Shown: piece after piece, positions 45,271 through 53,437 of the stretch
How the letters are laid out: each line of letters begins with the position of its first letter
How positions within the stretch are numbered: position 1 is the first letter of the stretch
Source: Pedobacter insulae
Lineage (GTDB): Bacteria > Bacteroidota > Bacteroidia > Sphingobacteriales > Sphingobacteriaceae
Reading direction: 5' to 3'
Length of the DNA stretch: 64,000 nucleotides
Assembly: GCF_900113525.1 (NCBI RefSeq)
Contig: NZ_FOPP01000004.1
Coordinates: 410,049 to 474,048, forward strand
Position numbers and translations under genes: made by a program
Notes under the pieces: generated by a model
The model's database searches: none
Seen by the model: the letters and a program-made list of their open reading frames with translations, nothing else
What the model was told of the DNA's origin: nothing

Positions 45271-45702
45271 CTATCCCTTCCAGTTTAAAGGAGACATTTC
45301 AAATTTAACTTCTTTACCATGTGTTCCAACTTCAGTCCAACCAGTTTTTCTGTAAAACTCTTCTGCTCTTGTTCCTGGGGCAGTACCCAACCAAACGGTT
45401 TGATTGGTCTGTTCAAAATACCAGTTCAACATTACATCATGCAACTGTCGTCCTATACCTCGTTTGTCATAGTTTGGGTCTACAAAAAGAGCCCAGATGT
45501 TGTTTTCTTTTAGATCAACTATCGAAAAACCGACAATCTTATTATCTATTTCATAAACCCATCCTTTACCACGCTGATTAATAAACTCTTCACAATCGGC
45601 ATCTGTAACCAAGTTTGGATCAGATAGCATATTTTCTCTCACCGCATTTCTTACTACCTGTATCTGTGGTATATCGCTGCTTTTAGCTTCTCGTATATTC
45701 AT
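45271..45702 (-). CDS. GNAT-family N-acetyltransferase
   Basis: This 143-residue protein, started at MNIREAKSSD, has the GNAT fold: acetyl-CoA-binding motif A in LFVDPNYDKRGIGRQLHD and motif B in PGTRAEEFYRKTGW. The longer frame adds 21 residues without a homologous N-terminus. The substrate is unknown. It lies 16 bp after the META-domain lipoprotein gene on the same strand and is probably co-transcribed. Confidence 0.85.
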   Translation of the reverse strand: MNIREAKSSDIPQIQVVRNAVRENMLSDPNLVTDADCEEFINQRGKGWVYEIDNKIVGFSIVDLKENNIWALFVDPNYDKRGIGRQLHDVMLNWYFEQTNQTVWLGTAPGTRAEEFYRKTGWTEVGTHGKEVKFEMSPLNWKG

Positions 45703-45718
45703 ATAAGTTATAATGTTA

Positions 45719-46198
45719 CTATTTTTCGGCAGTTGTAAGCTTTGCCGTGATTTCTCCCTTTTCATTTTTAAGCGAGAGTGTATTACTTTCTGTGGTAAAA
45801 CTTTTTGCGTTGTTCATCACATCAAGAAAACCTTGTTCCACCTTCAGGTTAGGGCAAGCCATCTGCGTAGCTGTAATATGCGAAAACGTTATGCCATCGG
45901 TACCCTTTAGCTCCACATTGCCACCAAAACTGTTACATCCCATATTTCCGGAAACACGGTTTTCCTTGTCAAAAATAAGGAGTGGTTTTTTGGAAAAAGT
46001 GCTGTCCAGTACTACTGGTTTTCCGTTGAGTTCGATCAATTTCCACTCTTTTCCGTAAAGATCTGCTACTTCCGGTGTAGTCTCTGTTTTTTGTTCAACC
46101 GTATCTGTTGCCGATGCGTCAGAAGAAGTTTTGCTTTTGTTGGTATTACAAGCTGCTGTAAATACAGCCAACGTAACGATAAAAAGGATTTTTCTCAT
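45719..46198 (-). CDS. META/HslJ-domain lipoprotein
   Basis: This 159-residue lipoprotein has lipobox FTAAC (C17), a Ser/Thr/Asp-rich linker (about 20-45) and a META/HslJ domain (about 48-155) with KEWKLIELNGKPV, GNMGCNSFGGNVEL and TQMACPN. Such proteins are envelope-stress or heat-shock-associated in several bacteria; their biochemical role is unknown. Confidence 0.85.
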   Translation of the reverse strand: MRKILFIVTLAVFTAACNTNKSKTSSDASATDTVEQKTETTPEVADLYGKEWKLIELNGKPVVLDSTFSKKPLLIFDKENRVSGNMGCNSFGGNVELKGTDGITFSHITATQMACPNLKVEQGFLDVMNNAKSFTTESNTLSLKNEKGEITAKLTTAEK

Positions 46199-46267
46199 TT
46201 GGTATCTATTTAAAAGTTATTTTTAGAACATTGATATTTGAAAACCTTATGCCTTTTTGGTTGCTCT

Positions 46268-46786
46268 TTATTTTTTTACCTTTTTTAAAGCGTCAAGATA
46301 CTTTTTCTTCACGCCGTTATCCTCTTCCTTTTCGCAAAGGCTTTCTATTTTAGGTAGCAATTTTTCATTGCTATCGGTCTTTAGTTTTAGTATTTCTGCC
46401 AATGCGTAAGCTGTTGCCCAGCGAACAACCGTCCCTGTATTTTCTGCGTTCGGCAAAAGATTATCAATAGCCTTTTCTAATTGTGTGGGAAAAAGTTTGG
46501 CAACATTTCCTATTACTTTAGCACTTTCCCATTTCACTCTTGGCTCTTCATCTTTTAGTGCTTTCGTTACATAGTTAAGCAAATTGTCATCCGCAAGTGT
46601 TGGATTTTTTTTGGTTGCATATTCTACGGCTTCTATGCAGGTAGCTTTGTCAGTTGCTTTTTGTTTTTCGGTATAAGCCAGTAACTCGTCGACAGGGAGT
46701 TCGCTATTTAATAGGCATTCTCCAATAGCAGCAACTTTGCCTTTTGCTTTTATTGTTTTATCCTGAAATATTGCGTCTAATGTCAT
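46268..46786 (-). CDS. HEAT-repeat protein
   Basis: This 172-residue soluble protein is all-alpha with HEAT/armadillo-like helical repeats (EPRVKWESAKVIGNVAKL, TGTVVRWATAYALAEILKL, NGVKKKYLDALKKVKK). It probably mediates protein binding. It has no signal peptide. Its relation to the neighbouring META-domain gene is unknown beyond the same orientation and 69-bp gap. Confidence 0.75.
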   Translation of the reverse strand: MTLDAIFQDKTIKAKGKVAAIGECLLNSELPVDELLAYTEKQKATDKATCIEAVEYATKKNPTLADDNLLNYVTKALKDEEPRVKWESAKVIGNVAKLFPTQLEKAIDNLLPNAENTGTVVRWATAYALAEILKLKTDSNEKLLPKIESLCEKEEDNGVKKKYLDALKKVKK

Positions 46787-46880
46787 ACTACAAATTATTA
46801 TGGATAAAATTACAAAAAGATTTTAAGCACCCTAATATGGATTTTAAAAACTGCTATAGTCCCCATTTTGCATTAGCCCC

Positions 46881-46948
46881 AATCAGTAAAATGTTTCAGT
46901 ATTACCGTTAAATGTTTCGGGAGTTAAATCAGGTATATTCTAATTTTG
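46881..46948 (+). promoter_or_regulatory. AraC-type operator A1 and promoter (upstream of 46980)
   Basis: ATGTTTC half-sites at 46891-46897 and 46912-46918 repeat directly with a 21-bp period. The first lies in AATCAGTAAAATGTTTCAGT (46881-46900), which is repeated exactly at 51352-51371. A TAATTTTG (-7) follows at 46941-46948. Two direct half-sites one 21-bp period apart suit an AraC-family activator. Confidence 0.6.
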
Positions 46949-46979
46949 TATCTTGTAAAAGATAGATAGCATTTATTAA

Positions 46980-47828
46980 ATGAGTAAAATATACAACATA
47001 CCGTCTCTTCTGAAATATATCAACGTAAAGGGCAATAACAGTGATATGATACAGGTTGTTTATTACGATGAACATCCTGATATTTTATTGAAGTCACTCC
47101 CTATAGAAATTGACTTTTATTTATTGGCACTAAAAGATAAAATTGAAGTACAGTCACCCATTGATAGTATGTCGGACAGTTACCTATACCTTGATAAACC
47201 GGGAAACGTAATCGAGTGGGATTTGAAAAATCCTTTTTCCGGTTATGCGATATTTATCAATAAAAAGTTATTGGACAAAGCGGTCAAAGATATTTCCTTT
47301 GCCAATTATGATCGACACGAAGCTTTATTTTTAACACCGGAAGAAAAAGATACCCTATATGATCTTTTTTCAAAATCCTACAAGGAGTATCAGAAAGAAA
47401 ACTTTTCAAAAGAAGTGCTACTTTCCTATGCTTCGCTTATTCTTTCTTATACACAGATCTACTACGAACGCCAATTTGAAGCCCGCAGTAAGGTTTACAA
47501 TAAAGTCGTTGCCAAATTTTATCAACAGTTGGACACCTATCTCAATAATCCGGAAGGATTGTCAGAGCTTCCGTCGGTAACCTTTTTTGCTGAAAAGGCA
47601 AACCTCTCTACCAATTATTTCGGTGATCTGATCAAACATTTTACAGGTACTCCTCCCATAGACCATATACATCTGGGAATTATACAGCTGGCAAAAAATA
47701 AGCTGCGACAAACCTCGCTATCCGTAAGTGAGATTGGCTACAGTCTGGGTTTTGGTTATCCTACCTATTTTGCAAGGTTTTTCCGTCAGCAAACAGGAAT
47801 ATCGCCCAAAGACTTCAGGAACCAATGA
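46980..47828 (+). CDS. AraC-family transcriptional regulator (1)
   Basis: This 282-residue regulator has an N-terminal ligand-sensing-like domain (about 1-180) and a C-terminal AraC HTH (about 185-280; VTFFAEKANLSTNYFGDLIK, then LGFGYPTYFARFFRQQTGISP). It overlaps the next gene (flavodoxin) by 4 bp. The direct-repeat operator A1 upstream, repeated before the hydrolase at 51460, suggests autoregulation and activation of that hydrolase. Confidence 0.88.
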   Translation: MSKIYNIPSLLKYINVKGNNSDMIQVVYYDEHPDILLKSLPIEIDFYLLALKDKIEVQSPIDSMSDSYLYLDKPGNVIEWDLKNPFSGYAIFINKKLLDKAVKDISFANYDRHEALFLTPEEKDTLYDLFSKSYKEYQKENFSKEVLLSYASLILSYTQIYYERQFEARSKVYNKVVAKFYQQLDTYLNNPEGLSELPSVTFFAEKANLSTNYFGDLIKHFTGTPPIDHIHLGIIQLAKNKLRQTSLSVSEIGYSLGFGYPTYFARFFRQQTGISPKDFRNQ

Positions 47829-48373
47829 TGAAGTCCCTTAGTTTAGTTTGCCTTTTTATATTTCAACTATTCAGTACCAACGCCCAGACCATGAACAACA
47901 ATAAAACGCTTATCATTTACTTTTCCCATTCTGGCAATACCAAACAGATAGCGGAGTGGGTACAGGGGAAAATCAATACAGGTATCGTCCTTATCGAACC
48001 GGAAATACCTTATCCATCAGGTTATCAGCAAACCATTGACGAAATGTCAAGACAGAACAAAGGGAAAATATTACCATCATTTAAAAAAGTAGATGTGAAC
48101 ATTCAGGATTACGATACGATATTCTTTGGTTATCCTGTTTGGGACATGCGGCTTCCGCCAGTGGTAAGGACATTCTTACGGGACAATGATTTCAGTGGAA
48201 AGACGATACTGCCGTTCAATAGCCACGCAGGTTACGGTACAGGGAAAAGTGTTAGCGAAATTAAGGAGTTCGCTCCCAAAGCAAAGGTAGCAGATGCTTT
48301 TTCGATCAAGGACAGCAATGTCAAAGATGCGAAGAAAGAAGTGGAGAGATGGATAAATCAAATGTTTGAATAA
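47825..48373 (+). CDS. Secreted flavodoxin-like protein
   Basis: This 182-residue protein has a predicted signal peptide (MMKSLSLVCLFIFQLFSTNAQ) and a flavodoxin fold with FMN phosphate loop YFSHSGNTKQIAEW. The second FMN loop is at FFGYPVWDMRLPP (about 99-111) and the third at PFNSHAGYGTGKS. It overlaps the AraC gene by 4 bp. A secreted flavoprotein may transfer electrons to a periplasmic quinone or reductase. Confidence 0.85.
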   Translation: MMKSLSLVCLFIFQLFSTNAQTMNNNKTLIIYFSHSGNTKQIAEWVQGKINTGIVLIEPEIPYPSGYQQTIDEMSRQNKGKILPSFKKVDVNIQDYDTIFFGYPVWDMRLPPVVRTFLRDNDFSGKTILPFNSHAGYGTGKSVSEIKEFAPKAKVADAFSIKDSNVKDAKKEVERWINQMFE

Positions 48374-48402
48374 TTTTGTCTATCACGAGATCTATAAATC
48401 GA

Positions 48403-48468
48403 TGAACCTTCCAATAAAATAAATGAGCCTTTCAGCAAAGTGAAACAGGCGCAAATTTTCTAAATTTG
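48403..48468 (+). promoter_or_regulatory. AraC-type operator B1 and promoter (upstream of 48491)
   Basis: Half-sites TGAACCTTCCA (48403-48413) and TGAGCCTTTCA (48424-48434) repeat with a 21-bp period. TAAATTTG (48461-48468) is the -7 element, 26 bp after the second half-site. The same arrangement is found at 49865-49931. Confidence 0.6.
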
Positions 48469-48490
48469 TACGTTAATATACCATCAGATT

Positions 48491-49321
48491 ATGAATGTAC
48501 AGGAAGCAGACAATTTCGAAACGTTAAGCTATTCAGATATATTCCTTTCGTGTTTTTCCGAAAGTGGTACGCATTGTGTCCACTCAAAACCAGAACACGT
48601 TTTGTTATATCTGTATTCGGGCGAACAGGTAATCGAGGACAGAAATAAACGGATAACCATAAAAGCAGGCGAATGTGCCTTTATCAGACGTGACCACAGA
48701 TTGACAATGTACAAGAACAGCAAGGGCAAGGAACTGTACAAAGGTATTTCATTGGTGTTTCAGCGTAATGTGCTTCGTGATTTTTACAGTAAAATGAACA
48801 AATCGGAAATTCCGAAAGACATAAAAATTTCCGACAAAAGCGTTTTCAGACTCAACAAAACACCTGATATAGAAAGTTTGTTTCAGTCGCTCACTCCGTA
48901 TTTTGACAGCAACTTAAAACCAACAGAGGGCGTTATTCATCTGAAATTATTAGAGGGGATTTATGCCTTGCTGAACAATAACGAAATGCTTTACCCGATA
49001 CTGTTCGACTTTGCCGAACCGTGGAAAATCGACCTTTTGGATTTCCTTAATGATAATTATATGGACGACCTTTCAATGGAGCAAATCGCATCATTTACAG
49101 GACGGAGTTTGGCAACATTCAAAAGGGATTTTAAAAAGATAAGCAGCCTTACGCCGCAAAAGTGGTTAATCAATAAGCGTTTGGAAATGGCTTACATAAA
49201 ATTAAAAGAGGAAAACAAAAAAGTTCAGGATGTTTGTACGGAAGTTGGATTTAAAAACCTTTCTCACTTTTCTACTGCATTTAAAAAGCAATACGGTATA
49301 CCACCGACGGAAGTATTTTAA
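48491..49321 (+). CDS. AraC-family transcriptional regulator (2)
   Basis: This 276-residue protein has an N-terminal beta-barrel (ExsA-like; about 10-130) and a C-terminal AraC HTH (about 180-276; SMEQIASFTGRSLATFKRDF, then VGFKNLSHFSTAFKKQYGIPP). Operator B1 upstream repeats at the acetyltransferase gene 49951. The next gene begins at most 11 bp after the stop, so both belong to one transcript. Confidence 0.88.
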   Translation: MNVQEADNFETLSYSDIFLSCFSESGTHCVHSKPEHVLLYLYSGEQVIEDRNKRITIKAGECAFIRRDHRLTMYKNSKGKELYKGISLVFQRNVLRDFYSKMNKSEIPKDIKISDKSVFRLNKTPDIESLFQSLTPYFDSNLKPTEGVIHLKLLEGIYALLNNNEMLYPILFDFAEPWKIDLLDFLNDNYMDDLSMEQIASFTGRSLATFKRDFKKISSLTPQKWLINKRLEMAYIKLKEENKKVQDVCTEVGFKNLSHFSTAFKKQYGIPPTEVF

Positions 49322-49322
49322 A

Positions 49323-49844
49323 ATGGATATTATGAACATCAGAAAAGTAACATTAAATGACATTTTACAACTGCAACAAATAGGCAGGCAGTCATTCTCA
49401 GAAACATTTTCTTCGAGCAATACCGAAGAGAATATGAGGACATATTTAGAAGAGGGATTTTCTACTGAAAAATTATCTGGTGAACTAAATAATGAAGATT
49501 CAGCGTTTTATTTTGCCTTATCGGAAAACGATACGGTTGGTTATCTGAAAGTCAATTTCGGAAAATCGCAAACAGAACTGCAAGACGACAGAGCACTTGA
49601 AATTGAACGAATTTATGTTTTAAAAGAATTTCACGGCAAAAAAGTCGGACAAATACTTTATGAAAAAGCTATAGAAATAGCCAAACAGAAAAGCTGCAAC
49701 TATGTTTGGTTAGGCGTTTGGGAAGAAAATCTAAGGGCAATCAGCTTTTACAAAAAAAATGGGTTTGTTGAATTTGATAAGCATATTTTCAAATTAGGCG
49801 ATGATGAACAAACGGATATAATGATGAAATTAAAATTGAAATAA
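49323..49844 (+). CDS. GNAT-family N-acetyltransferase
   Basis: This 173-residue protein starts just after the AraC stop (ATG 49323; a second ATG at 49332 is possible). The acetyl-CoA motif is RIYVLKEFHGKKVGQILYEK, followed by WLGVWEENLRAISFYKKNGF. The substrate is unknown. The longer frame back to 49230 runs through the AraC gene and is rejected. Confidence 0.86.
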   Translation: MDIMNIRKVTLNDILQLQQIGRQSFSETFSSSNTEENMRTYLEEGFSTEKLSGELNNEDSAFYFALSENDTVGYLKVNFGKSQTELQDDRALEIERIYVLKEFHGKKVGQILYEKAIEIAKQKSCNYVWLGVWEENLRAISFYKKNGFVEFDKHIFKLGDDEQTDIMMKLKLK

Positions 49845-49864
49845 AAGATATAGTAATTTAAAAT

Positions 49865-49931
49865 TGAGCTTTTCAGAAAAGTAAATTGAGCCTTACAACA
49901 AAACTATTGTAAGGCTTTGTCTTTAACTTTG
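49865..49931 (+). promoter_or_regulatory. AraC-type operator B2 and promoter (upstream of 49951)
   Basis: TGAGCTTTTCA (49865-49875) and TGAGCCTTACA (49887-49897) repeat with a 22-bp period, followed by TAACTTTG (-7) at 49924-49931, 26 bp after the second half-site, the same spacing as in B1. A 10-bp inverted repeat (AGCCTTACAA with TTGTAAGGCT) overlaps the second half-site. Confidence 0.58.
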
Positions 49932-49950
49932 TATTGTAAAAAGTAGTATA

Positions 49951-50511
49951 ATGCAAACAATAGATATTTTTGAACGGTTGAGAAGAGGCGAAACCATTTT
50001 ACCAACCGACCCCGAAGCCTATAAAATGCGCGAGGCGTCTTATAAGACGAAAGAATTATTGGTACAGATGAACAACGCAACAGACCCTGCCGATATAAGG
50101 AAATTATTGAGCCAAATCACAGGTGCAGAAATAGACGAAAGCCTTGCTATTTTCACGCCTTTGTACATCAACTACGGAAAGCATACTAAAATCGGTAAAA
50201 ACGTATTTATCAATTTCGATTGCACTTTCTTAGATTTGGGAGGAATTACTATAGAAGATGGTGTGCTTATAGCACCAAAAGTTAGCTTGTTATCAGAGGG
50301 ACACCCTTTAGATCCCGAAAACAGGCAAGCCTTAATGGTCGGTCACATCCACATTAAAAAGAACGCTTGGATTGGAGCTAATGCAACCATTCTTCCAGGA
50401 GTAACTATAGGCGAAAATGCCATAGTCGCGGCAGGTGCGGTCGTTTCAAAAGACATTCCCGATAACACGATTGTAGGCGGTATTCCTGCAAAAATCATTA
50501 AGTCAATTTAA
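49951..50511 (+). CDS. Maltose/galactoside-type O-acetyltransferase (left-handed beta-helix)
   Basis: This 186-residue protein is a sugar O-acetyltransferase of the LacA/Maa family. Hexapeptide repeats run from about residue 70 to 180 ([36 protein letters not shown]). The catalytic His is in the SEGHPLDP loop. It may acetylate a xenobiotic or cell-surface sugar. It lies 11 bp before a hydrolase remnant. Operator B2 upstream implies control by AraC regulator 2. Confidence 0.88.
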   Translation: MQTIDIFERLRRGETILPTDPEAYKMREASYKTKELLVQMNNATDPADIRKLLSQITGAEIDESLAIFTPLYINYGKHTKIGKNVFINFDCTFLDLGGITIEDGVLIAPKVSLLSEGHPLDPENRQALMVGHIHIKKNAWIGANATILPGVTIGENAIVAAGAVVSKDIPDNTIVGGIPAKIIKSI

Positions 50512-50522
50512 AATAGAGAGAT

Positions 50523-50783
50523 ATGAAAATATTATCAGTTTTAGCAGTATTAAGCCTGCTATTTTTAGGACAATCCTGCACGCAAAACACAAACAATAAA
50601 AATTCAGAGAAAATGAGCGATACAGCAAAAATAGAACACTATACATTTGAGTTGAGCGATAAAGTAACCCGCAAAAAAGTGACCTTTAAAAATCGCTATG
50701 CCGTTCACGTTGATTTGTATGACAAAATTGATGTTATTCCTTTCAATAAGTTGGCAACATTCTTTAAAGACAATTTAAAGTAA
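50523..50783 (+). pseudogene. Internally deleted alpha/beta-hydrolase lipoprotein remnant
   Basis: This 86-residue frame joins two ends of a hydrolase. The N-terminal part (lipobox GQSC, then YTFELSDKVTRKKVTFKNRY) reads like the start of an alpha/beta hydrolase; the rest (HVDLYDKIDVIPFNKLATFF) reads like the C-terminal end with the catalytic His (HVDLYD). The nucleophile elbow and the whole core between them are missing, so an in-frame deletion of about 250 codons is likely. It is closely related to the full-length hydrolases at 51460 and 52459. It may still be expressed as a small lipoprotein. Confidence 0.6.
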
Positions 50784-50784
50784 A

Positions 50785-51282
50785 ATGGCAGTTATGAAAC
50801 ATTCCTTTTTAATGGTTGTGGCTTTTATGATAATGATTGTTTGCAGTGCTTCGTCCTGCGATAAGAATGATGATGATAGTAGCATAAATAATACTCCTGA
50901 AAATACTATCCCTATGACTAACGGTAAAATCAAGATAAAAGTGGGTTCACAGACCTTTACAGCTACACTTTTGGATAATAACTCGTCAAAGACATTTAAG
51001 GAAATGTTGCCTATGAAAATTGATATGACAGAACTGAACGGCAACGAAAAATATTATGATTTACCGAACAGCCTTCCGACCAATTCGTCCAATCCCGGAA
51101 CAATAAAAAACGGAGATTTAATGTTGTATGGTTCAAAAACATTGGTGCTCTTCTACAAAACCTTTTCTACTTCTTATAGCTATACAAAATTAGGTTCGAT
51201 TGACGATGTAACGGGATTGGCATCGGCATTAGGTACGGGGAATGTAACTGTTGCTTTTGAAAAAATAAGTGACAGGATTTAA
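50785..51282 (+). CDS. Cyclophilin-like lipoprotein
   Basis: This 165-residue lipoprotein (MAVMKHSFLMV with lipobox ASSC) has a beta-barrel body typical of cyclophilin-like_fold proteins (KIKIKVGSQTFTATLLDN, PTNSSNPGTIKNGDLMLYGSKTLVLFY). These proteins lack a proven function. It begins 1 bp after the preceding remnant and may be in the same operon. Confidence 0.8.
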   Translation: MAVMKHSFLMVVAFMIMIVCSASSCDKNDDDSSINNTPENTIPMTNGKIKIKVGSQTFTATLLDNNSSKTFKEMLPMKIDMTELNGNEKYYDLPNSLPTNSSNPGTIKNGDLMLYGSKTLVLFYKTFSTSYSYTKLGSIDDVTGLASALGTGNVTVAFEKISDRI

Positions 51283-51314
51283 AATATTAGTAAATCACTT
51301 GTGTTATATACATC

Positions 51315-51340
51315 AGCAACCTATAAGGTTGCTTTTTTTG
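51315..51340 (+). terminator. Rho-independent terminator
   Basis: AGCAACCT / AGGTTGCT with a 3-nt loop, then TTTTTTG. It ends the 49951-51282 transcript. Confidence 0.82.
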
Positions 51341-51351
51341 TAAAAAGCAAA

Positions 51352-51420
51352 AATCAGTAAAATGTTTCAGTCTTTGAGTGATATGTTTTCGTTTGTCGCC
51401 TGCTGATCATACTAATTTTG
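51352..51420 (+). promoter_or_regulatory. AraC-type operator A2 and promoter (upstream of 51460)
   Basis: The 20-bp AATCAGTAAAATGTTTCAGT is identical to operator A1. Half-sites ATGTTTC (51362-51368) and ATGTTTT (51383-51389) have the same 21-bp period, and TAATTTTG (51413-51420) is at a similar distance. Same module, second gene: probable target of AraC regulator 1. Confidence 0.62.
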
Positions 51421-51459
51421 TGTTATCAAAAATGAGTAATAACATAAAAAGCAAATATT

Positions 51460-52380
51460 ATGTCACAGCAAAAAATCAGTTTCAAAAACAGCAACAACGG
51501 AAACATCACAATGTCAGCCGTTATCAATTTTCCTGAAGGATTTAATGAAGACCAGAAATACCCAACAGTAGTTGTATCACATCCTGGTGGTGGTGTTAAA
51601 GAGCAGGCATCAGGATTGTACGCTAAGAAGCTGGCAAAGCAAGGTTTTGTAGCCATTGCCTATGATGCTTCGTACCAAGGCGAAAGTACCGGGGAACCAC
51701 GTCAGTTGGAAAACCCGTACATCCGTACAGAAGATGTGAGTGCAATAATCGATTACCTAACAACATTACCTTATGTTGATCAGGAAAATATTGGTGCTAT
51801 GGGAATTTGTGCAGGTGCAGGTTATACTGCGAATGCAGCCATTAATGATCATAGAATTAAAGCCGTAGGAACGGTAAGTGCGGTAAACATCGGTCAGATG
51901 TTCCGTAACGGTTGGGAAAACACCGTTAAAGATGCAGATGCTATGCCTTACTTGTTGGCAGGTGCTAATGCAAGAACAGCAGAAGCAAAAGGCGAAAGCC
52001 AAACAATGCCGCTTGCTCCTATGAAAGAGGAAGATGCCCCGAACGAAGAATTGAGAGAGGCGTGGGAATACTACCACACCAACCGTTGCCAATATCCAAC
52101 AGCTCCGGGATGGACAACTTTGAGAAGCCTTACGCAGATCATCACTTACGATGCGTACAATAAAGCAGAAGCTTTCTTCACACAGCCTTTATTAACAGTA
52201 GTTGGCAGCAACGCTGGTAGTGCCTGGATGAGTGAAGATTTGATCAGCCGTGCAGCTTCGACTGACAAAACAAAATATGTAGTAGAGGGCGCTAATCACA
52301 TGGTTTTGTATGATGGTGAAAAAGAAGTGAATGAAGCCATTGGACAATTGGCTCCCTTCTTCAGGAAAAACCTGGCCTAA
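51460..52380 (+). CDS. Alpha/beta hydrolase with Cys nucleophile (dienelactone-hydrolase-like)
   Basis: This 306-residue cytoplasmic protein has the DLH-type fold (VVVSHPGGGVKEQASGLYAKKL). The nucleophile elbow is MGICAGAGYT with C117, the acid lies in between and the His is in GANHMVLYD (H280). It is closely related to the next gene. Operator A2 upstream suggests control by AraC regulator 1. The substrate is unknown; neighbours suggest an electrophile or xenobiotic ester. Confidence 0.87.
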   Translation: MSQQKISFKNSNNGNITMSAVINFPEGFNEDQKYPTVVVSHPGGGVKEQASGLYAKKLAKQGFVAIAYDASYQGESTGEPRQLENPYIRTEDVSAIIDYLTTLPYVDQENIGAMGICAGAGYTANAAINDHRIKAVGTVSAVNIGQMFRNGWENTVKDADAMPYLLAGANARTAEAKGESQTMPLAPMKEEDAPNEELREAWEYYHTNRCQYPTAPGWTTLRSLTQIITYDAYNKAEAFFTQPLLTVVGSNAGSAWMSEDLISRAASTDKTKYVVEGANHMVLYDGEKEVNEAIGQLAPFFRKNLA

Positions 52381-52397
52381 TTAAACACAATTTTTTC

Positions 52398-52437
52398 AAA
52401 AAAGCCGGGAGAGGTTGGAAAACACCCTCGGCTTTTT
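52398..52437 (+). terminator. Rho-independent terminator
   Basis: AAAAGCCGGGAG pairs with CCTCGGCTTTT (one wobble), with an 11-15-nt loop and a T-run, between the two hydrolase genes. Confidence 0.7.
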
Positions 52438-52458
52438 TAATCTTAAAAAAATAGAACA

Positions 52459-53385
52459 ATGAGTACACAAGCAATAAAATTTAAAAATGTAGCCTGGGAT
52501 AATGCAGGAATTTTGCACTTTCCAGCCAATTTTAATGAAAGCAAAAAATATGCAACTGTTGTAACCATGCACCCCATCGGAAGCTGTAAAGAACAGACAG
52601 CAGGTAATGTTTATGGTAAGGCATTGGCAGAAGCAGGCTTTGTGGTATTGGCTTTTGATGCTTCTTTCCAGGGAGAAAGTGGTGGAACGCCGAGATACAT
52701 TGAAAACCCATATCAACGAACAGATGATGTGCGTTATGCCATTGACTATCTCGAAACACTTCCTTATGTAGATGCCGATAAAATCGGTATTCTGGGTGTA
52801 TGTGGCGGTGGTGCTTATTCACTGAACATTGCCATGACCGAACGCCGTATCAAAGCGGTTGTATCTATTACAGGGGTTAACTTCGGTCGTTTGCTTCGTG
52901 ATGGTTTTGCAGGTGGCAGCCCGATGGAAGTATTGAACAATGTAGCAGCCCAACGTTCTGCGGAAGCAAAAGGCGGAGATGTATTGACCATCAATATGTT
53001 GCCTGAAAGCGTAGAAGCAGGAAAAGCCGCTGGTATCGAAGATATAGATGTACTGGAAGCCACTGATTATTACAAAACTTCTCGTGGTCAGACCAAAGGT
53101 GGAGCGACCAGTGCCGTATATTCCCGTATGGCTGTTGGAATGGGCTGGGATGCGTTCTACCTGTCTGAAACGTTACTGACACAGCCTATCCTTGTGGTAA
53201 TAGGAGACAAACCTGGAGGTTTCGGGGCATTCAGGGATGGATATGAAATTGTTCGTCGTGCTGCTTCCGCTAAAAAAGAGCTTTTGGTGGTGAAAGGTTT
53301 CTCTCATTATGAACTGTATGACCAGCCAGAGCCTGTGAAACAGGCATTGGAAAAAGCTATTCCTTTCTTTAAAGAGAACCTTTAA
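52459..53385 (+). CDS. Alpha/beta hydrolase with Cys nucleophile (second)
   Basis: This 308-residue protein shares the layout of the preceding hydrolase: FDASFQGESGGTPRYIENPY, LGVCGGGAYS with nucleophile C115, and FSHYELYDQPE with H283. It is a paralogue of the gene at 51460 and sits after its own terminator, so it is transcribed separately. A hairpin follows its stop. Confidence 0.87.
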   Translation: MSTQAIKFKNVAWDNAGILHFPANFNESKKYATVVTMHPIGSCKEQTAGNVYGKALAEAGFVVLAFDASFQGESGGTPRYIENPYQRTDDVRYAIDYLETLPYVDADKIGILGVCGGGAYSLNIAMTERRIKAVVSITGVNFGRLLRDGFAGGSPMEVLNNVAAQRSAEAKGGDVLTINMLPESVEAGKAAGIEDIDVLEATDYYKTSRGQTKGGATSAVYSRMAVGMGWDAFYLSETLLTQPILVVIGDKPGGFGAFRDGYEIVRRAASAKKELLVVKGFSHYELYDQPEPVKQALEKAIPFFKENL

Positions 53386-53398
53386 TCATATAAAATCT

Positions 53399-53437
53399 AC
53401 ACTGTCTATTGTCATATAATATGTCAATGGACGGTGT
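53399..53437. repeat. Imperfect inverted repeat before the cupin gene
   Basis: ACACTGTCTATTG (53399-53411) pairs with CAATGGACGGTGT (53425-53437) at 11 of 13 positions. It ends just before the ATG at 53438 and has no T-run, so it is more likely an operator than a terminator. Confidence 0.45.
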
